Below, in pieces: positions 16,102 to 26,585 of a DNA stretch of 64,000 bases. Source of the DNA: Synechococcus sp. Cruz-7E5 (lineage in GTDB: Bacteria; Cyanobacteriota; Cyanobacteriia; PCC-6307; Cyanobiaceae); the NCBI RefSeq assembly GCF_024345995.1, contig NZ_JAGQCE010000007.1, positions 62,001-126,000 on the forward strand, written 5' to 3'. Below the pieces are notes generated by a model that made no database searches, was not told where the DNA came from, and saw only the letters and a program-made list of their open reading frames with translations. Position 1 is the first letter of the stretch. Every line of letters starts with the position of its first letter. The translations under genes and the position numbers were made by a program.

Positions 16102-17562
16102 GTGAGCCCCTTGTCAGACGTCCAACCCGCCAACCAGGCCCGGGCGGTCGCCCTGATCTCCTGCCTTTCCGCGCTCGGTCTTGGCGGTTGCTCAGCCACC
16201 GCCCGCATCCTGGGCTCACCCCCGGCAGATCTGCCCTTGCCGGCGGGGGTGGAGGTGACCTTCAACCATCGCGCCGACCGCCACTACCGCAGTCCGATCA
16301 GCGGCGAGCGCCGCAGCGGCGACAACCTCGAGCAGTTCCTGCTCGAGACGATCGAGCGGGCCGAGAGCGAAATCCTGGTGGCCGTGCAGGAACTCTCCCT
16401 GCCCAGAGTTGCCGAAGCCTTGGTGGAACGCAAACGCCAGGGGTTGCGCGTACTCGTGATCCTTGAGAACACCTACAGCACTCCCTTCAGTGAGCAGCTG
16501 CCAGCGGGACTGAGTTCTCACCAGCTCGGGCGCCACCGCCACCTGATGGCCCTGGCCGACACCGACCGCGACGGACACCTGAGCGCCAGCGAGCGCGACC
16601 GGGGCGATGCCGTCCGCATCCTGCAACGGGGCGGCATTCCCATGATCGACGACACCGCCGACGGCAGTGCGGGCAGCGGTCTGATGCACCACAAATTCAT
16701 GGTGGTGGACCAGCGTTGGGTGGTGACAGGCTCCACCAATTTCACCCCCTCCTGCGTCCACGGCGATCCCGACGACCGCCGCACCCGGGGCAACGTCAAC
16801 CACCTGCTGCGCTTCGACAGCCGGGAACTCGCTGGGCTGTTCAACAAGGAATTCAACCGGATGTGGGGGGATGGCCCCGGCGGCCTTCCTGACAGCAGGT
16901 TCGGCATCGCCAAGGAGGGAGGGCCGGTGCAGACGGTGATGGTGGGGCCCACCCGGGTCGAGGTGCTCTTCGCTCCCCACCGCCGCAAGGATCCCAACCA
17001 TGGCCTTCTGCTGCTCGATCAGCGCCTGGTCCGGGCCGAGCGACAGCTCGATCTGAACCTGTTCGTGTTTTCAGCCCAGGGACTGGCCAACCGCCTCGCC
17101 GAACTGCGGCAGCGGGGGGTGGCGATCCGGCTGCTGGCTGATCCCGGCTTCGCCAACCGCAGCTTTTCAGAGGTGCTCGATCTGCTGGGGGTCTCGATGC
17201 CGGATCGCTTCTGCAAACTGGAACAGGGCAACAGCCCCTGGCAGCAACCGATCACCGGAGTGGGTACGCCACGCCTGGCCCGCGGCGACAAGCTGCACCA
17301 CAAATTCGCCGTGGTGGATCGAAAGACGGTGATCACCGGTTCGTTCAACTGGAGTCCATCCGCCGCCCACGGCAACGATGAAACCCTGATGATCCTGGAG
17401 TCGCCCCAGCTGGCGGCCCACTTCATCCGTGAGCAGGACCGGATGTGGCAGGGGGCGGAGCTGGGAATCACATCCCGGCTGCGGCGCAAGCTGGAGCGGA
17501 TCCGCCAGACCTGCGGCCAAGGCACACCGCGGCCCCTGGCCGCCACAGCGCAGCAGCCATGA
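16102..17562 (+). CDS. Phospholipase-D-like lipoprotein with an EF-hand loop
   Basis: A 486-residue protein starting at GTG. The N-terminus ends in a lipobox (LGLGGC, residues about 25-30), so it should be a membrane-anchored lipoprotein facing outward. Two PLD half-sites are complete: HHKFMVVD (His196, Lys198) with GSTNFT, and HHKFAVVD (His399, Lys401) with GSFNWS. Such enzymes cut phospholipid or nucleic acid phosphodiesters. Residues 153-164, DTDRDGHLSASE, match an EF-hand calcium loop at positions 1, 3, 5, 6 and 12. It sits inside the first PLD domain before the HxK motif. Calcium control is inferred only. The next gene overlaps its stop by four bases. Confidence 0.87.
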   Translation: MSPLSDVQPANQARAVALISCLSALGLGGCSATARILGSPPADLPLPAGVEVTFNHRADRHYRSPISGERRSGDNLEQFLLETIERAESEILVAVQELSLPRVAEALVERKRQGLRVLVILENTYSTPFSEQLPAGLSSHQLGRHRHLMALADTDRDGHLSASERDRGDAVRILQRGGIPMIDDTADGSAGSGLMHHKFMVVDQRWVVTGSTNFTPSCVHGDPDDRRTRGNVNHLLRFDSRELAGLFNKEFNRMWGDGPGGLPDSRFGIAKEGGPVQTVMVGPTRVEVLFAPHRRKDPNHGLLLLDQRLVRAERQLDLNLFVFSAQGLANRLAELRQRGVAIRLLADPGFANRSFSEVLDLLGVSMPDRFCKLEQGNSPWQQPITGVGTPRLARGDKLHHKFAVVDRKTVITGSFNWSPSAAHGNDETLMILESPQLAAHFIREQDRMWQGAELGITSRLRRKLERIRQTCGQGTPRPLAATAQQP

Positions 17563-18776
17563 CCACAGCCCCAGACTCCCAGCCCGTCGTGATCGTGGGG
17601 GCTGGCCCCGCGGGAACGTCGCTGGCGATGCTGCTGGCTGAGCGGGGGGTGAAGGTGACCCTGGTGGAAGCAGCGCGGGATTTCCAACGCCAGTTCCGTG
17701 GCGAGGGGCTGATGCCATCGGGCCTGGCGGCTCTGGAGGCCATGGGTTGCGGCCCCGTACTGGCCCGCCTGCCCCAGCGTTCCCTGAGCGCCTGGTCGTT
17801 CCATCTGCACGGCCGGGAGCTGTTCAGGGTCGAGGAACCGCTGGAGAGCCATCGACCCTGCACGTTGATCTCCCAGCCGGCGCTGCTGGAGGCCCTGCTG
17901 GAGCGTGCCAGCCGGGCCAGCGGCTTCCAATGGAGCCAGGGGCTTTCGGTGGTGGATCTGATCGAGGCCGAGGGCCGCGTCGCCGGGGTCGTGCTCAGTG
18001 ATGGAAGCCGGCTTGCGGCATCCCTGGTGGTAGCCAGCGACGGCCGCTCCTCGCTGGTACGGCAGCGCTCGGGCCTGAAGCTCGAGCGCCAGAGCAGCCC
18101 CATCGACCTGCTCTGGTTCCGCCTTCCCAGCCACCCCCGCTTCGAGAGCGACAACGCCTTCACCATGCTGCTGGGTGAAGACGGAGCTGCCTGCAGCCTT
18201 TTCCATGGCGCCCTGCCTGGGGAGCTGCAGCTGGGATGGGTGCTCAGCCCAGGTGAGCGGATCGAGCGCAGCCCCCAGGCCTGGGGCGAAGCTTTTGCGG
18301 CCATGGCCCCCGACTGGCTGGCCGATCACCTGCGCCAGGTGGCCCCAGCGATCAGCGCACCGCTGAAGCTCTCGGTTCAGGTGGGCTGCTGCCGCCGCTG
18401 GCACCGCCCAGGCCTGCTGCTGCTGGGCGATGCCGCCCACCCGATGAGTCCGATCCGGGCACAGGGGATCAACATGGCCCTGCGCGACGCGGTCGTGGCC
18501 GCCAACCAGCTCCTCGCTCCCCTGATGGCGGGCGATACCGCAGCCATCGATGCCAGCCTGGAGCAGATCCAGGCTGAGCGCTTGCCGGAGATCCAGCGAG
18601 CCCAGACCCTGCAGCAGCAAGAGGCCCGCCAGGCCCAGCTGCTGCGTCGATCGCCCCTGCTGCGCCGTGCTCTGGTGCAGCTGGCTCCATGGCTGGGGGA
18701 GCGAATCGGACACTTCTGGCGGCAGCGCCAGATTCCCCTGCGGCAAGGCCTGGCCACGGTTCAGCTCACGGTGTGA
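17559..18776 (+). CDS. FAD-dependent monooxygenase (UbiH/PHBH-like)
   Basis: A 405-residue flavoprotein hydroxylase. The FAD-binding Rossmann motif is VIVGAGPAGTSLAMLLAERG, ending at the acidic VTLVE. The second FAD motif is GDAAHPMSPIRAQGINMALRD, and the middle GRSSLVR segment matches the DG motif region. Members of this class hydroxylate aromatic compounds, for example in quinone or carotenoid-like pathways; the substrate is not clear. The start MTTAPDS overlaps the previous stop (ATGA). The open frame extends upstream inside the PLD gene but without family likeness. Confidence 0.87.
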   Translation: MTTAPDSQPVVIVGAGPAGTSLAMLLAERGVKVTLVEAARDFQRQFRGEGLMPSGLAALEAMGCGPVLARLPQRSLSAWSFHLHGRELFRVEEPLESHRPCTLISQPALLEALLERASRASGFQWSQGLSVVDLIEAEGRVAGVVLSDGSRLAASLVVASDGRSSLVRQRSGLKLERQSSPIDLLWFRLPSHPRFESDNAFTMLLGEDGAACSLFHGALPGELQLGWVLSPGERIERSPQAWGEAFAAMAPDWLADHLRQVAPAISAPLKLSVQVGCCRRWHRPGLLLLGDAAHPMSPIRAQGINMALRDAVVAANQLLAPLMAGDTAAIDASLEQIQAERLPEIQRAQTLQQQEARQAQLLRRSPLLRRALVQLAPWLGERIGHFWRQRQIPLRQGLATVQLTV

Positions 18777-18785
18777 GCCGCCGCC

Positions 18786-19301
18786 ATGATGAGACGTAGT
18801 TGCTGCCGTGCATCGATGGCCCGATCAAGCCTTGCCGCCACGCTGTTGAGCGCCGTGATGCTCGCTGCGCCCAGCCTCGGCTGGAGTCCGGCCGAGGCCA
18901 ACGACAGCCTTGCCATCTACCCGAGCAGTGAGACCCTGCGCCGGGTGCAACTGGCCGCCCTCGACTGCGGCAGGGAGAACAGTGCCGCCACCTGTGATCG
19001 GGCCCGCAAGCTGGCGGATCCACTGATGGATCACCCCCTTCTCTCGGGCTTCTGCAAGGACGCCCTCTGGGGAGTGGTGCAGATCGCCGTGACAGACCCC
19101 AGCAACAGCCTCACCCGGCGGGACGGCATCGATGCCGCTGCGGACCGGGTGGTCAGCAGCTGCCGGCCGGTGAGCAAGCCCGTGGCCAAGGACGGGTCCG
19201 GCCCAGGTGGGCCTGGATCCGCAGCCAGCGGTGCGCCAGGGGGCTCGGGTGGCGCTCGACCATCCGGCTCTGGCTTCGGATTTGGATCAGGCGGCCGCTG
19301 A
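18786..19301 (+). CDS. Secreted Cys-containing protein with Gly/Ser-rich tail
   Basis: A 171-residue protein with a Sec signal peptide (ARSSLAATLLSAVMLAAPSLG) cleaved near AEAND; a start at 18816 is an alternative. The mature part (about 95 residues) is helical with four cysteines (LDCGRE, ATCDRA, GFCKDA, SSCRP), likely two disulfides. The last 45 residues are low-complexity Gly/Ser/Pro (GSGFGFGSGGR at the end). No family is recognised. It faces a second small secreted cysteine protein gene tail to tail. Confidence 0.6.
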   Translation: MMRRSCCRASMARSSLAATLLSAVMLAAPSLGWSPAEANDSLAIYPSSETLRRVQLAALDCGRENSAATCDRARKLADPLMDHPLLSGFCKDALWGVVQIAVTDPSNSLTRRDGIDAAADRVVSSCRPVSKPVAKDGSGPGGPGSAASGAPGGSGGARPSGSGFGFGSGGR

Positions 19302-19333
19302 GTGGCGGTGCAAGCCCGGTGGCCGGTCAGAGT

Positions 19334-19723
19334 TCAGGGGGTTATGGCCACTGGCGTATCCGAGAGCTTCAGCAACTCCTGAGAGGTGCGTTCCATGAAA
19401 TCCATCGACCAGCCGGTGGTCACCGCCGCCTGATTGGCCAACTGACAGATGGGGGAGCGATCGCCCACAGCCTCACAACTGGAGGAGAGGCTGAGCAGGG
19501 CATTGGTGAGCTTGCCGGTGAGGCAGCTTGAGGTACCCGATTTCTCGAGAACGGCCGTGGCCGCATCCCGGGTCACGCTGATTGCCTGGGCCATCGGCTT
19601 GGCGGGAGCAGCGCCCATCACTCCGGCCTGGGCGGGAGCAATGCTGAGGGCCACCAGGGACAGCAGCAGCCCCTGGAACCTGCTCGACCGAGACGAGGGG
19701 AAAACCATCGGCGTGGAGATCAT
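19334..19723 (-). CDS. Small secreted Cys-containing protein
   Basis: A 129-residue protein from the start MISTPMVFPSS; the frame is open up to 19858 but that part overlaps the pgm start and lacks a signal. A signal peptide (FQGLLLSLVALSIAPAQAG) ends near residue 35. The mature part is helical, with cysteines in SSCLTG, SSCEAV and PICQLA. Size and cysteine pattern recall the neighbour at 18786-19301 on the other strand, but a common origin cannot be shown by eye. Function unknown; the place is the periplasm or outside. Confidence 0.6.
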   Translation of the reverse strand: MISTPMVFPSSRSSRFQGLLLSLVALSIAPAQAGVMGAAPAKPMAQAISVTRDAATAVLEKSGTSSCLTGKLTNALLSLSSSCEAVGDRSPICQLANQAAVTTGWSMDFMERTSQELLKLSDTPVAITP

Positions 19724-19730
19724 GCAATGA

Positions 19731-21506
<1,776 letters not shown>

Positions 21507-21521
21507 GCTGTCGCCCCTGCC

Positions 21522-21812
21522 TCAGTCGCTCCGCTCATCAAGAGGGGCACCGGGCTCGCCGCGGCGGGTGAGGCTGATCTGACGCAGGCTCTCGCCCCAG
21601 ACGCCGCAAAACGCTGCCATCCCCGCCACCGCCACCCAGAAGCGAGGATGAATCGGTGGCAGCAATTCACCGGGCGTTCGCGACACCCGGTGGGCCAAAG
21701 TCAGCAGCACCAATGCTGCAGCCAGATTGATCACCCCCGCCAGCACGATGCGACGGCGGTCGACCCGCAACTGGCGCCTCGGTTGATAGTCGGCGGGCCT
21801 GGGGAGGGGCAT
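21522..21812 (-). CDS. Small two-helix membrane protein of RND module A
   Basis: A 96-residue protein with two hydrophobic helices (IVLAGVINLAAALVLLTLA and FWVAVAGMAAFCGVWGESL). It starts two bases behind the stop of the RND pump gene. Its layout RRIVLAGVI, TPGELLPPIHPRF, AFCGVWGESLRQ lines up with the 93-residue protein at 26304-26585 in the second module, so the two are paralogues. No known family is recognised. An accessory subunit of the pump is a fair inference from the repeated gene order. Confidence 0.72.
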   Translation of the reverse strand: MPLPRPADYQPRRQLRVDRRRIVLAGVINLAAALVLLTLAHRVSRTPGELLPPIHPRFWVAVAGMAAFCGVWGESLRQISLTRRGEPGAPLDERSD

Positions 21813-21813
21813 C

Positions 21814-24800
21814 TCAGCTGGACGGACCCGCCGGCAGCACCGGTTCGGTCTCCTGACTGGCGGGGAACCAGGCCGCCTCAGCCTGCTTCATCAGCACATA
21901 GAACGAGGGCACCACGAACAGACTCAGCCCGGTGGCCACCAGCAGCCCTCCGAAGATCACCGCCCCGAGGGACTGCTGACTGAGCGCGCCGGCACCGCTG
22001 GCCACCAGCAGGGGGAAGAAACCTGCCAGGGCCGCCATCGCCGTCATCAGGATCGGCCGCAGACGGGAGCAGGCTGCCGCCATCGCCGCTTCGGTGGCGG
22101 TCATTCCCTGCTCCATGCGCTGGTTGGCCAGATCCACGATCAGGATGCCGTTCTTGGCCGCAAGGCCGATCAGGGTCACCAGGCCCACCTGGGCATACAC
22201 GTTGTTCACCTGACCGCGCAACACCAGGAACATCAGCGCCCCAAGCATCGCCAGGGGCACCGTCATCAGAATGATCAGGGGATCGATGTAGCTGCCGTAC
22301 TGGGCGGAGAGCACCAGATACACCACCACGATCCCGAGCGCAAACACCAGGATGGCCAGGGCGCCGGCCTGAACCTCCGAGCGGGTCAGGGCCGACCAGG
22401 CGGAGCCGATGTTGGCGAAATTGAAGCGACGGAACACCGCGGCGATGGTGTCGATCGCCTGGCCGCTGCTCTTGCCGGCAGCTTCCACCCCCTGGATCAG
22501 CACGGAGCGGTATAGGTCGAAGTGGCTGATGATCGGCGGAGCGCTGTCCAGGCGGGCCTTCACCACATTGGAGAGCGGCACCAGCGCGCCGGCGCGGTTA
22601 CTGATGTTGAGATTGTTCAGGTCCTGGATCATGCCGCGATGGCTGGCATCGGCCTGCACAACCACCTGGCGGTACTGCTGCTGCTCGTAGGTCTGATTCA
22701 CGAAGCTGCCGCCGGTGAGGGTACCCAGAGCCTCCATCGCGGCGCTGTAATCGATGTCGAGCGAGGCCATCCGGTCGCGGTCCACATCCAGTCGCCAGAC
22801 CGGGGCATCACTCACGAACTGGGTGTAGAGGTTGCCGAAGATGCCGGTGCTCCGGGCTTTGGAGATCAGCTCCCGCGCCAGGCCGGACAGTTCAGTGGGG
22901 CTGTAGCCGCCATTGCTGAGGTCGTTGAACTGGAAGGAAAGCCCCCCCTGGGCGCCGAAGCCCGGCACGGCGGCTGGTGCCTGGGCCAGCACGATCGCAC
23001 CGGGGATCGTGGCGAAGGCCTTGTTCATCCGCTTGATGATCGCGTCGGCGGACTGCTCGGGCCTGGTGCGCTCCTCGATCGGCTTGAGGCCGAAAAAGAA
23101 GAGGCCCTGATTGAGCGAGCCGCCGTTGAAGCCGGCTCCACCCACCAGCTCCCCAGACACCACATCGGTTTCCTTGGCAATGACCTTTCGGGCCTGATCC
23201 GCCACCTCCATGGTGGCCTCGATCGAAGCCTGCGCCGGCAACTGAATGATTCCCAGCCCATAGCCCTGGTCTTCAGTGGGCACGAAGCCGGTAGGAATGA
23301 GCACGAAGGCCGCACCGGTGAGCAGAACCCCTCCCAGCAGCGCCACCAGCACCAGTCGCCTGAGGCGAATCACCTGTTGGAGCAGGGCGGCATAGCCGCG
23401 GGCCACCTGCTCGAAGGCCTTGTTGAACGCCGTGAAGATGGGCATCAGGAAGCTGCCCACCACCGCACCCAGCACCCCGAGCAGCAGGGCCAGTACCCAG
23501 CCACCGGCCAGGGTGCCGTAAAGGGCGCCGAACGCCCCGCCGATTGCGGTCCAGCGCCAGCCCCTGGGCTCGGTCTTGCCGCCCCCCAGCAGCAGCGCCG
23601 ATTGCAACGGCTTGCCGGTGATGGCGTTGAACGTGGAAACGATGATCGAAAACACGATCGTGAGCGCGAACTGGCGGTAGATCACCCCAGTTGCTCCCGG
23701 GAAGAAGGCCACCGGCACGAAAACAGCCAGCAGCACCAGCGCCGTGGCCAGGATCGCCCCGGTGAGCTCCTTCATGGCATTGGAGGCGGCCACAAAAGGC
23801 GGATCACCCGCTTCGATCCGCGCAGAAACGGCCTCGACCACAACGATCGCGTCGTCCACCACCAGGCCCGTGGCCAGGATGATTCCGAGCAATGTGAGCT
23901 CATTGATCGAGAAGCCGAAGGCCTTCACGAACACCATCGCTCCAAGCAACGCGATCGGCAGTGCCAGGGCAGGCACGGCCGTGGCCTTCCAGTCCTGCAG
24001 AAACAGGAAGATGATCAGCAGCACCAGCACCACGGCATCGCGCAGGGCATCGAGGGCCCCTTCGATCGACGCATTGATGAAGTCGGTCTGGTCGAACACC
24101 TTCTCGAGAACCACACCTGGCGGCAGGGTGTCACGGAACTGGCTGAGCACCTGATCGACCGCTTTAGCGGTGGTGATGGCGTTGCTTCCCGGCAGCTGGA
24201 TCACGCCGAAGCCGACGGAGGGGTGGCCACTGATGGCGTTCACGGCCGCCTGATTGAAATTCTGAAACGCATACTCAGCCCGGCCCACATCCCCGAGGCG
24301 AATCAGCCCTCCATCGGATCCTTTCGCCAGAATGAGTTGCTCAAATTCCGCCACTGTTTCAAGATTACCATTAACCAGAATCGGGAATGTGCTGCGATTA
24401 TTTGGCAGAGATGGCGGGCCACCGATGCTGCCAGCGATCACCACCACATTCTGCGACTTCAACGCGTTCACCACATCGGTGATGGAGAGGTTGAAGCGGG
24501 AGAGCCTCAGTGGATCCACCCAGAGCCTGAAGGCTGGATCACTTGCCCCGAAGATGTTCACCTGACCGACTCCATCGGCGCGGGTGAGCGGATAGAGCAA
24601 ATTGAGCTGCACCAGTCCGTTCAGATAGTTGCGATCGAACTGTCCTTCGCTGGAGGTGACATTATAAACAAGCAGATAACTGCCTGATGTCTGTTGAACC
24701 GTCACACCCTGGGCATTCACCTGGGGAGGCAACTGGGGAGTGGCCGTCTGCACCCGGTTGAGCACATTTACCTGGTCGATATCAGGATTGGTGCCAGGCT

Positions 24801-25089
24801 TGAAATAGACATTGATCTGACTGCTGCCCTCACCGGTGCTGGTGGAGGTGATGTAGTCCATCCCCGGGGCACCGTTGATCTGCTCCTCGAGCGGGCCGGT
24901 CACGGCACTCTCCACCGTGAGTGCATCGGCGCCCGGCAGGCTGGCGTTCACCTGGATCGTGGGCGGGGCGATGTTGGGGAGATTCTCGATCGGCAGCAGA
25001 GGCAGGCTGATCACTCCCGCCAGCAGGATCAGCACACTGCACACCGTGCTGAGCACGGGGCGGCGGATGAATGTATCCGACAGGCTCAT
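21814..25089 (-). CDS. RND efflux pump inner-membrane subunit, module A (HAE-1 type)
   Basis: A 1091-residue AcrB-like pump that should export hydrophobic compounds by proton exchange. The N-terminus MSLSDTFIRRPVLSTVCSV is typical, with two large periplasmic loops and twelve helices. The proton-relay aspartates in helix 4 are seen in ATGLVVDDAIVVVEAV, and helix 10-11 blocks GLAAKNGILIVDLANQRM and RLRPILMTAMAALAGFFPL are conserved. An insertion of about 40 hydrophobic residues near position 520 (WRWTAIGGAFGALYGTLAGG) enlarges the central cytoplasmic segment; the pump of module B has a like one. It overlaps the membrane fusion gene by four bases. Confidence 0.93.
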   Translation of the reverse strand: MSLSDTFIRRPVLSTVCSVLILLAGVISLPLLPIENLPNIAPPTIQVNASLPGADALTVESAVTGPLEEQINGAPGMDYITSTSTGEGSSQINVYFKPGTNPDIDQVNVLNRVQTATPQLPPQVNAQGVTVQQTSGSYLLVYNVTSSEGQFDRNYLNGLVQLNLLYPLTRADGVGQVNIFGASDPAFRLWVDPLRLSRFNLSITDVVNALKSQNVVVIAGSIGGPPSLPNNRSTFPILVNGNLETVAEFEQLILAKGSDGGLIRLGDVGRAEYAFQNFNQAAVNAISGHPSVGFGVIQLPGSNAITTAKAVDQVLSQFRDTLPPGVVLEKVFDQTDFINASIEGALDALRDAVVLVLLIIFLFLQDWKATAVPALALPIALLGAMVFVKAFGFSINELTLLGIILATGLVVDDAIVVVEAVSARIEAGDPPFVAASNAMKELTGAILATALVLLAVFVPVAFFPGATGVIYRQFALTIVFSIIVSTFNAITGKPLQSALLLGGGKTEPRGWRWTAIGGAFGALYGTLAGGWVLALLLGVLGAVVGSFLMPIFTAFNKAFEQVARGYAALLQQVIRLRRLVLVALLGGVLLTGAAFVLIPTGFVPTEDQGYGLGIIQLPAQASIEATMEVADQARKVIAKETDVVSGELVGGAGFNGGSLNQGLFFFGLKPIEERTRPEQSADAIIKRMNKAFATIPGAIVLAQAPAAVPGFGAQGGLSFQFNDLSNGGYSPTELSGLARELISKARSTGIFGNLYTQFVSDAPVWRLDVDRDRMASLDIDYSAAMEALGTLTGGSFVNQTYEQQQYRQVVVQADASHRGMIQDLNNLNISNRAGALVPLSNVVKARLDSAPPIISHFDLYRSVLIQGVEAAGKSSGQAIDTIAAVFRRFNFANIGSAWSALTRSEVQAGALAILVFALGIVVVYLVLSAQYGSYIDPLIILMTVPLAMLGALMFLVLRGQVNNVYAQVGLVTLIGLAAKNGILIVDLANQRMEQGMTATEAAMAAACSRLRPILMTAMAALAGFFPLLVASGAGALSQQSLGAVIFGGLLVATGLSLFVVPSFYVLMKQAEAAWFPASQETEPVLPAGPSS

Positions 25090-26207
25090 GGACGAGTCTG
25101 GGGAAGCGAGGCGCCGGTGGCCCTGCGTACCGCCAGGCCACTGCGCAGCTGGGCCAGGTTGCCGAGAATCACCGCATCGCTGGTCTGCAGTCCCGCTTCA
25201 ACCGGGTAGACATCGGCCTGGAGCGTTCCCAGGGTCACGGGCACCTGCACGGCCACCAGGGAACCAGCCGGTGGCGGCGGCTCGATCTCCCGCCCCAGGC
25301 GCTGGCGGGCCTCCTGGGGGCTCAGGGCCAGGAAAACGAATGTCTTGCCGGCCTGTAGAAGCACCGCCTGGGCTGGGATGGCAAGGGAACTGGCCTGGTC
25401 GAACACCAGGGTGGCATTCACCCGCTGGTTGTTGCGCAGGGAGCCCTGCGCATTGGCGAAGGTGGCCTTGACCAGCAGGGTCTGGCGTTCCTTGTCGAGC
25501 GAGGGGGCGACGAAACTCACTGCACCCCTGGCCACCAGCTCGGAGCGCCCCGGCACCCGCAGCAGCACCGGCAGACCCTGGCGCACCCGGTAGGCGTCTT
25601 CGCCGGCCACATCCAGGCGCACCCACAGGATCGAGTTGTCGATCACGCTGGTGACCACACCGCCAGCGCGCACCACGTCGCCGAGCTTGGCGTTGATGCT
25701 GCCAACCTCACCGGGAATCGGCGCCAGCACGTTCTTGTAACCAAGGGTGGCCTGGCTGGAGCGCAGCTGGTCGCGGCTCTGCAGGGCCTGGGTGATGTAG
25801 AAATCGCGTTCCTTCGTGGAGACCGCTCCCTGATCATTCAGGAAGATGTAGCGCTCGGCGTTGAGGACATCCTTGCGCGCTTCCGAAGCCGCAGCATCCG
25901 TGGAAGCCTGCTGCTGCACCTGATCGAGCCGAAACAACAGTTGACCACGCTTGACGCGCTGACCTTCCTGCATCGGCATCGCCACGATGCGCCCGTCGAT
26001 TTCGGCAGCGAGCTTCACATCGCGGATGGCCTCGAGGGTGCTCTGATAATCAGCCGAATCAAGGAACGGCAGAGACCGGGGACTGACGAGCCGTACCTCG
26101 GGGGGAAGGGCGGCAGTCGGATGCGGGCGACCGCATCCGACTATGGGTAGCAGAATCGCCACGGCTGCGATGGCGACGGGGTTGGCTGGCAACCGCAAAG
26201 AACCCAT
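25086..26207 (-). CDS. RND membrane fusion lipoprotein, module A
   Basis: A 373-residue HlyD-type periplasmic adaptor. The start at 26207 puts a signal peptide ending in the lipobox IVGC near residue 24; the longer open frame from 26300 would bury this. The biotinyl-lipoyl halves are EIDGRIVAMPMQEGQRVKRGQLLFRLD and, after a helical hairpin, LAPIPGEVGSINAKLGDVV (each part named here in pieces only for place). It joins the inner pump to an outer-membrane TolC channel, which is not in the window. It is followed at once by its pump gene. Confidence 0.9.
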   Translation of the reverse strand: MGSLRLPANPVAIAAVAILLPIVGCGRPHPTAALPPEVRLVSPRSLPFLDSADYQSTLEAIRDVKLAAEIDGRIVAMPMQEGQRVKRGQLLFRLDQVQQQASTDAAASEARKDVLNAERYIFLNDQGAVSTKERDFYITQALQSRDQLRSSQATLGYKNVLAPIPGEVGSINAKLGDVVRAGGVVTSVIDNSILWVRLDVAGEDAYRVRQGLPVLLRVPGRSELVARGAVSFVAPSLDKERQTLLVKATFANAQGSLRNNQRVNATLVFDQASSLAIPAQAVLLQAGKTFVFLALSPQEARQRLGREIEPPPPAGSLVAVQVPVTLGTLQADVYPVEAGLQTSDAVILGNLAQLRSGLAVRRATGASLPQTRP

Positions 26208-26303
26208 CCAATGTTGCCAACCATAACGGCCATGCCATGAATGGCCACCAAGAGGATGGCCCACTGCATCGACAGGCTTCCATCTGCGGGTGATGGCCAC
26301 CCG

Positions 26304-26585
26304 TCAGGGTCGATCGCGCTCAGATCCGCCCCGTAGCGTGCGCGGGTGGTAGGCCGGATCCGGGTTGGTGGCCTGCAACTGGCGCACCGTCTCAAGGGTG
26401 AGGCCTGCAAAGGCCCCGAAGGCGCAGAAGATACTGAAGAAGATAGCAAACGTGCGCGGACTAACCTCCACCGGCGTGTGGGTCACCACCACATGCAGCA
26501 TCAGTGCCACGGCAGCCCCCAGACCGCTGCCGATCACCCCGGCCAGCAGGATCCGGCTCCCCCGCAGTGGGGCCTGGGGGGCCAT
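26304..26585 (-). CDS. Small two-helix membrane protein of RND module B
   Basis: A 93-residue protein with helices ILLAGVIGSGLGAAVALML and AIFFSIFCAFGAFAGLTLE. Its ATG shares a base with the stop of the module B pump (TGATG). RILLAGVI, HTPVEVSPRTF and CAFGAFAGLTLETVRQ match the same places in the 96-residue protein of module A. That the pair has been kept behind both pumps argues for a role with the pump, but no function is known. Confidence 0.72.
   Translation of the reverse strand: MAPQAPLRGSRILLAGVIGSGLGAAVALMLHVVVTHTPVEVSPRTFAIFFSIFCAFGAFAGLTLETVRQLQATNPDPAYHPRTLRGGSERDRP

Noticed and set aside
22522-24687. A 721-codon plus-strand frame opposite an RND pump
   Set aside because: His/Arg/Gln-rich antisense frame typical of GC-rich DNA; the minus-strand pump is unmistakable.
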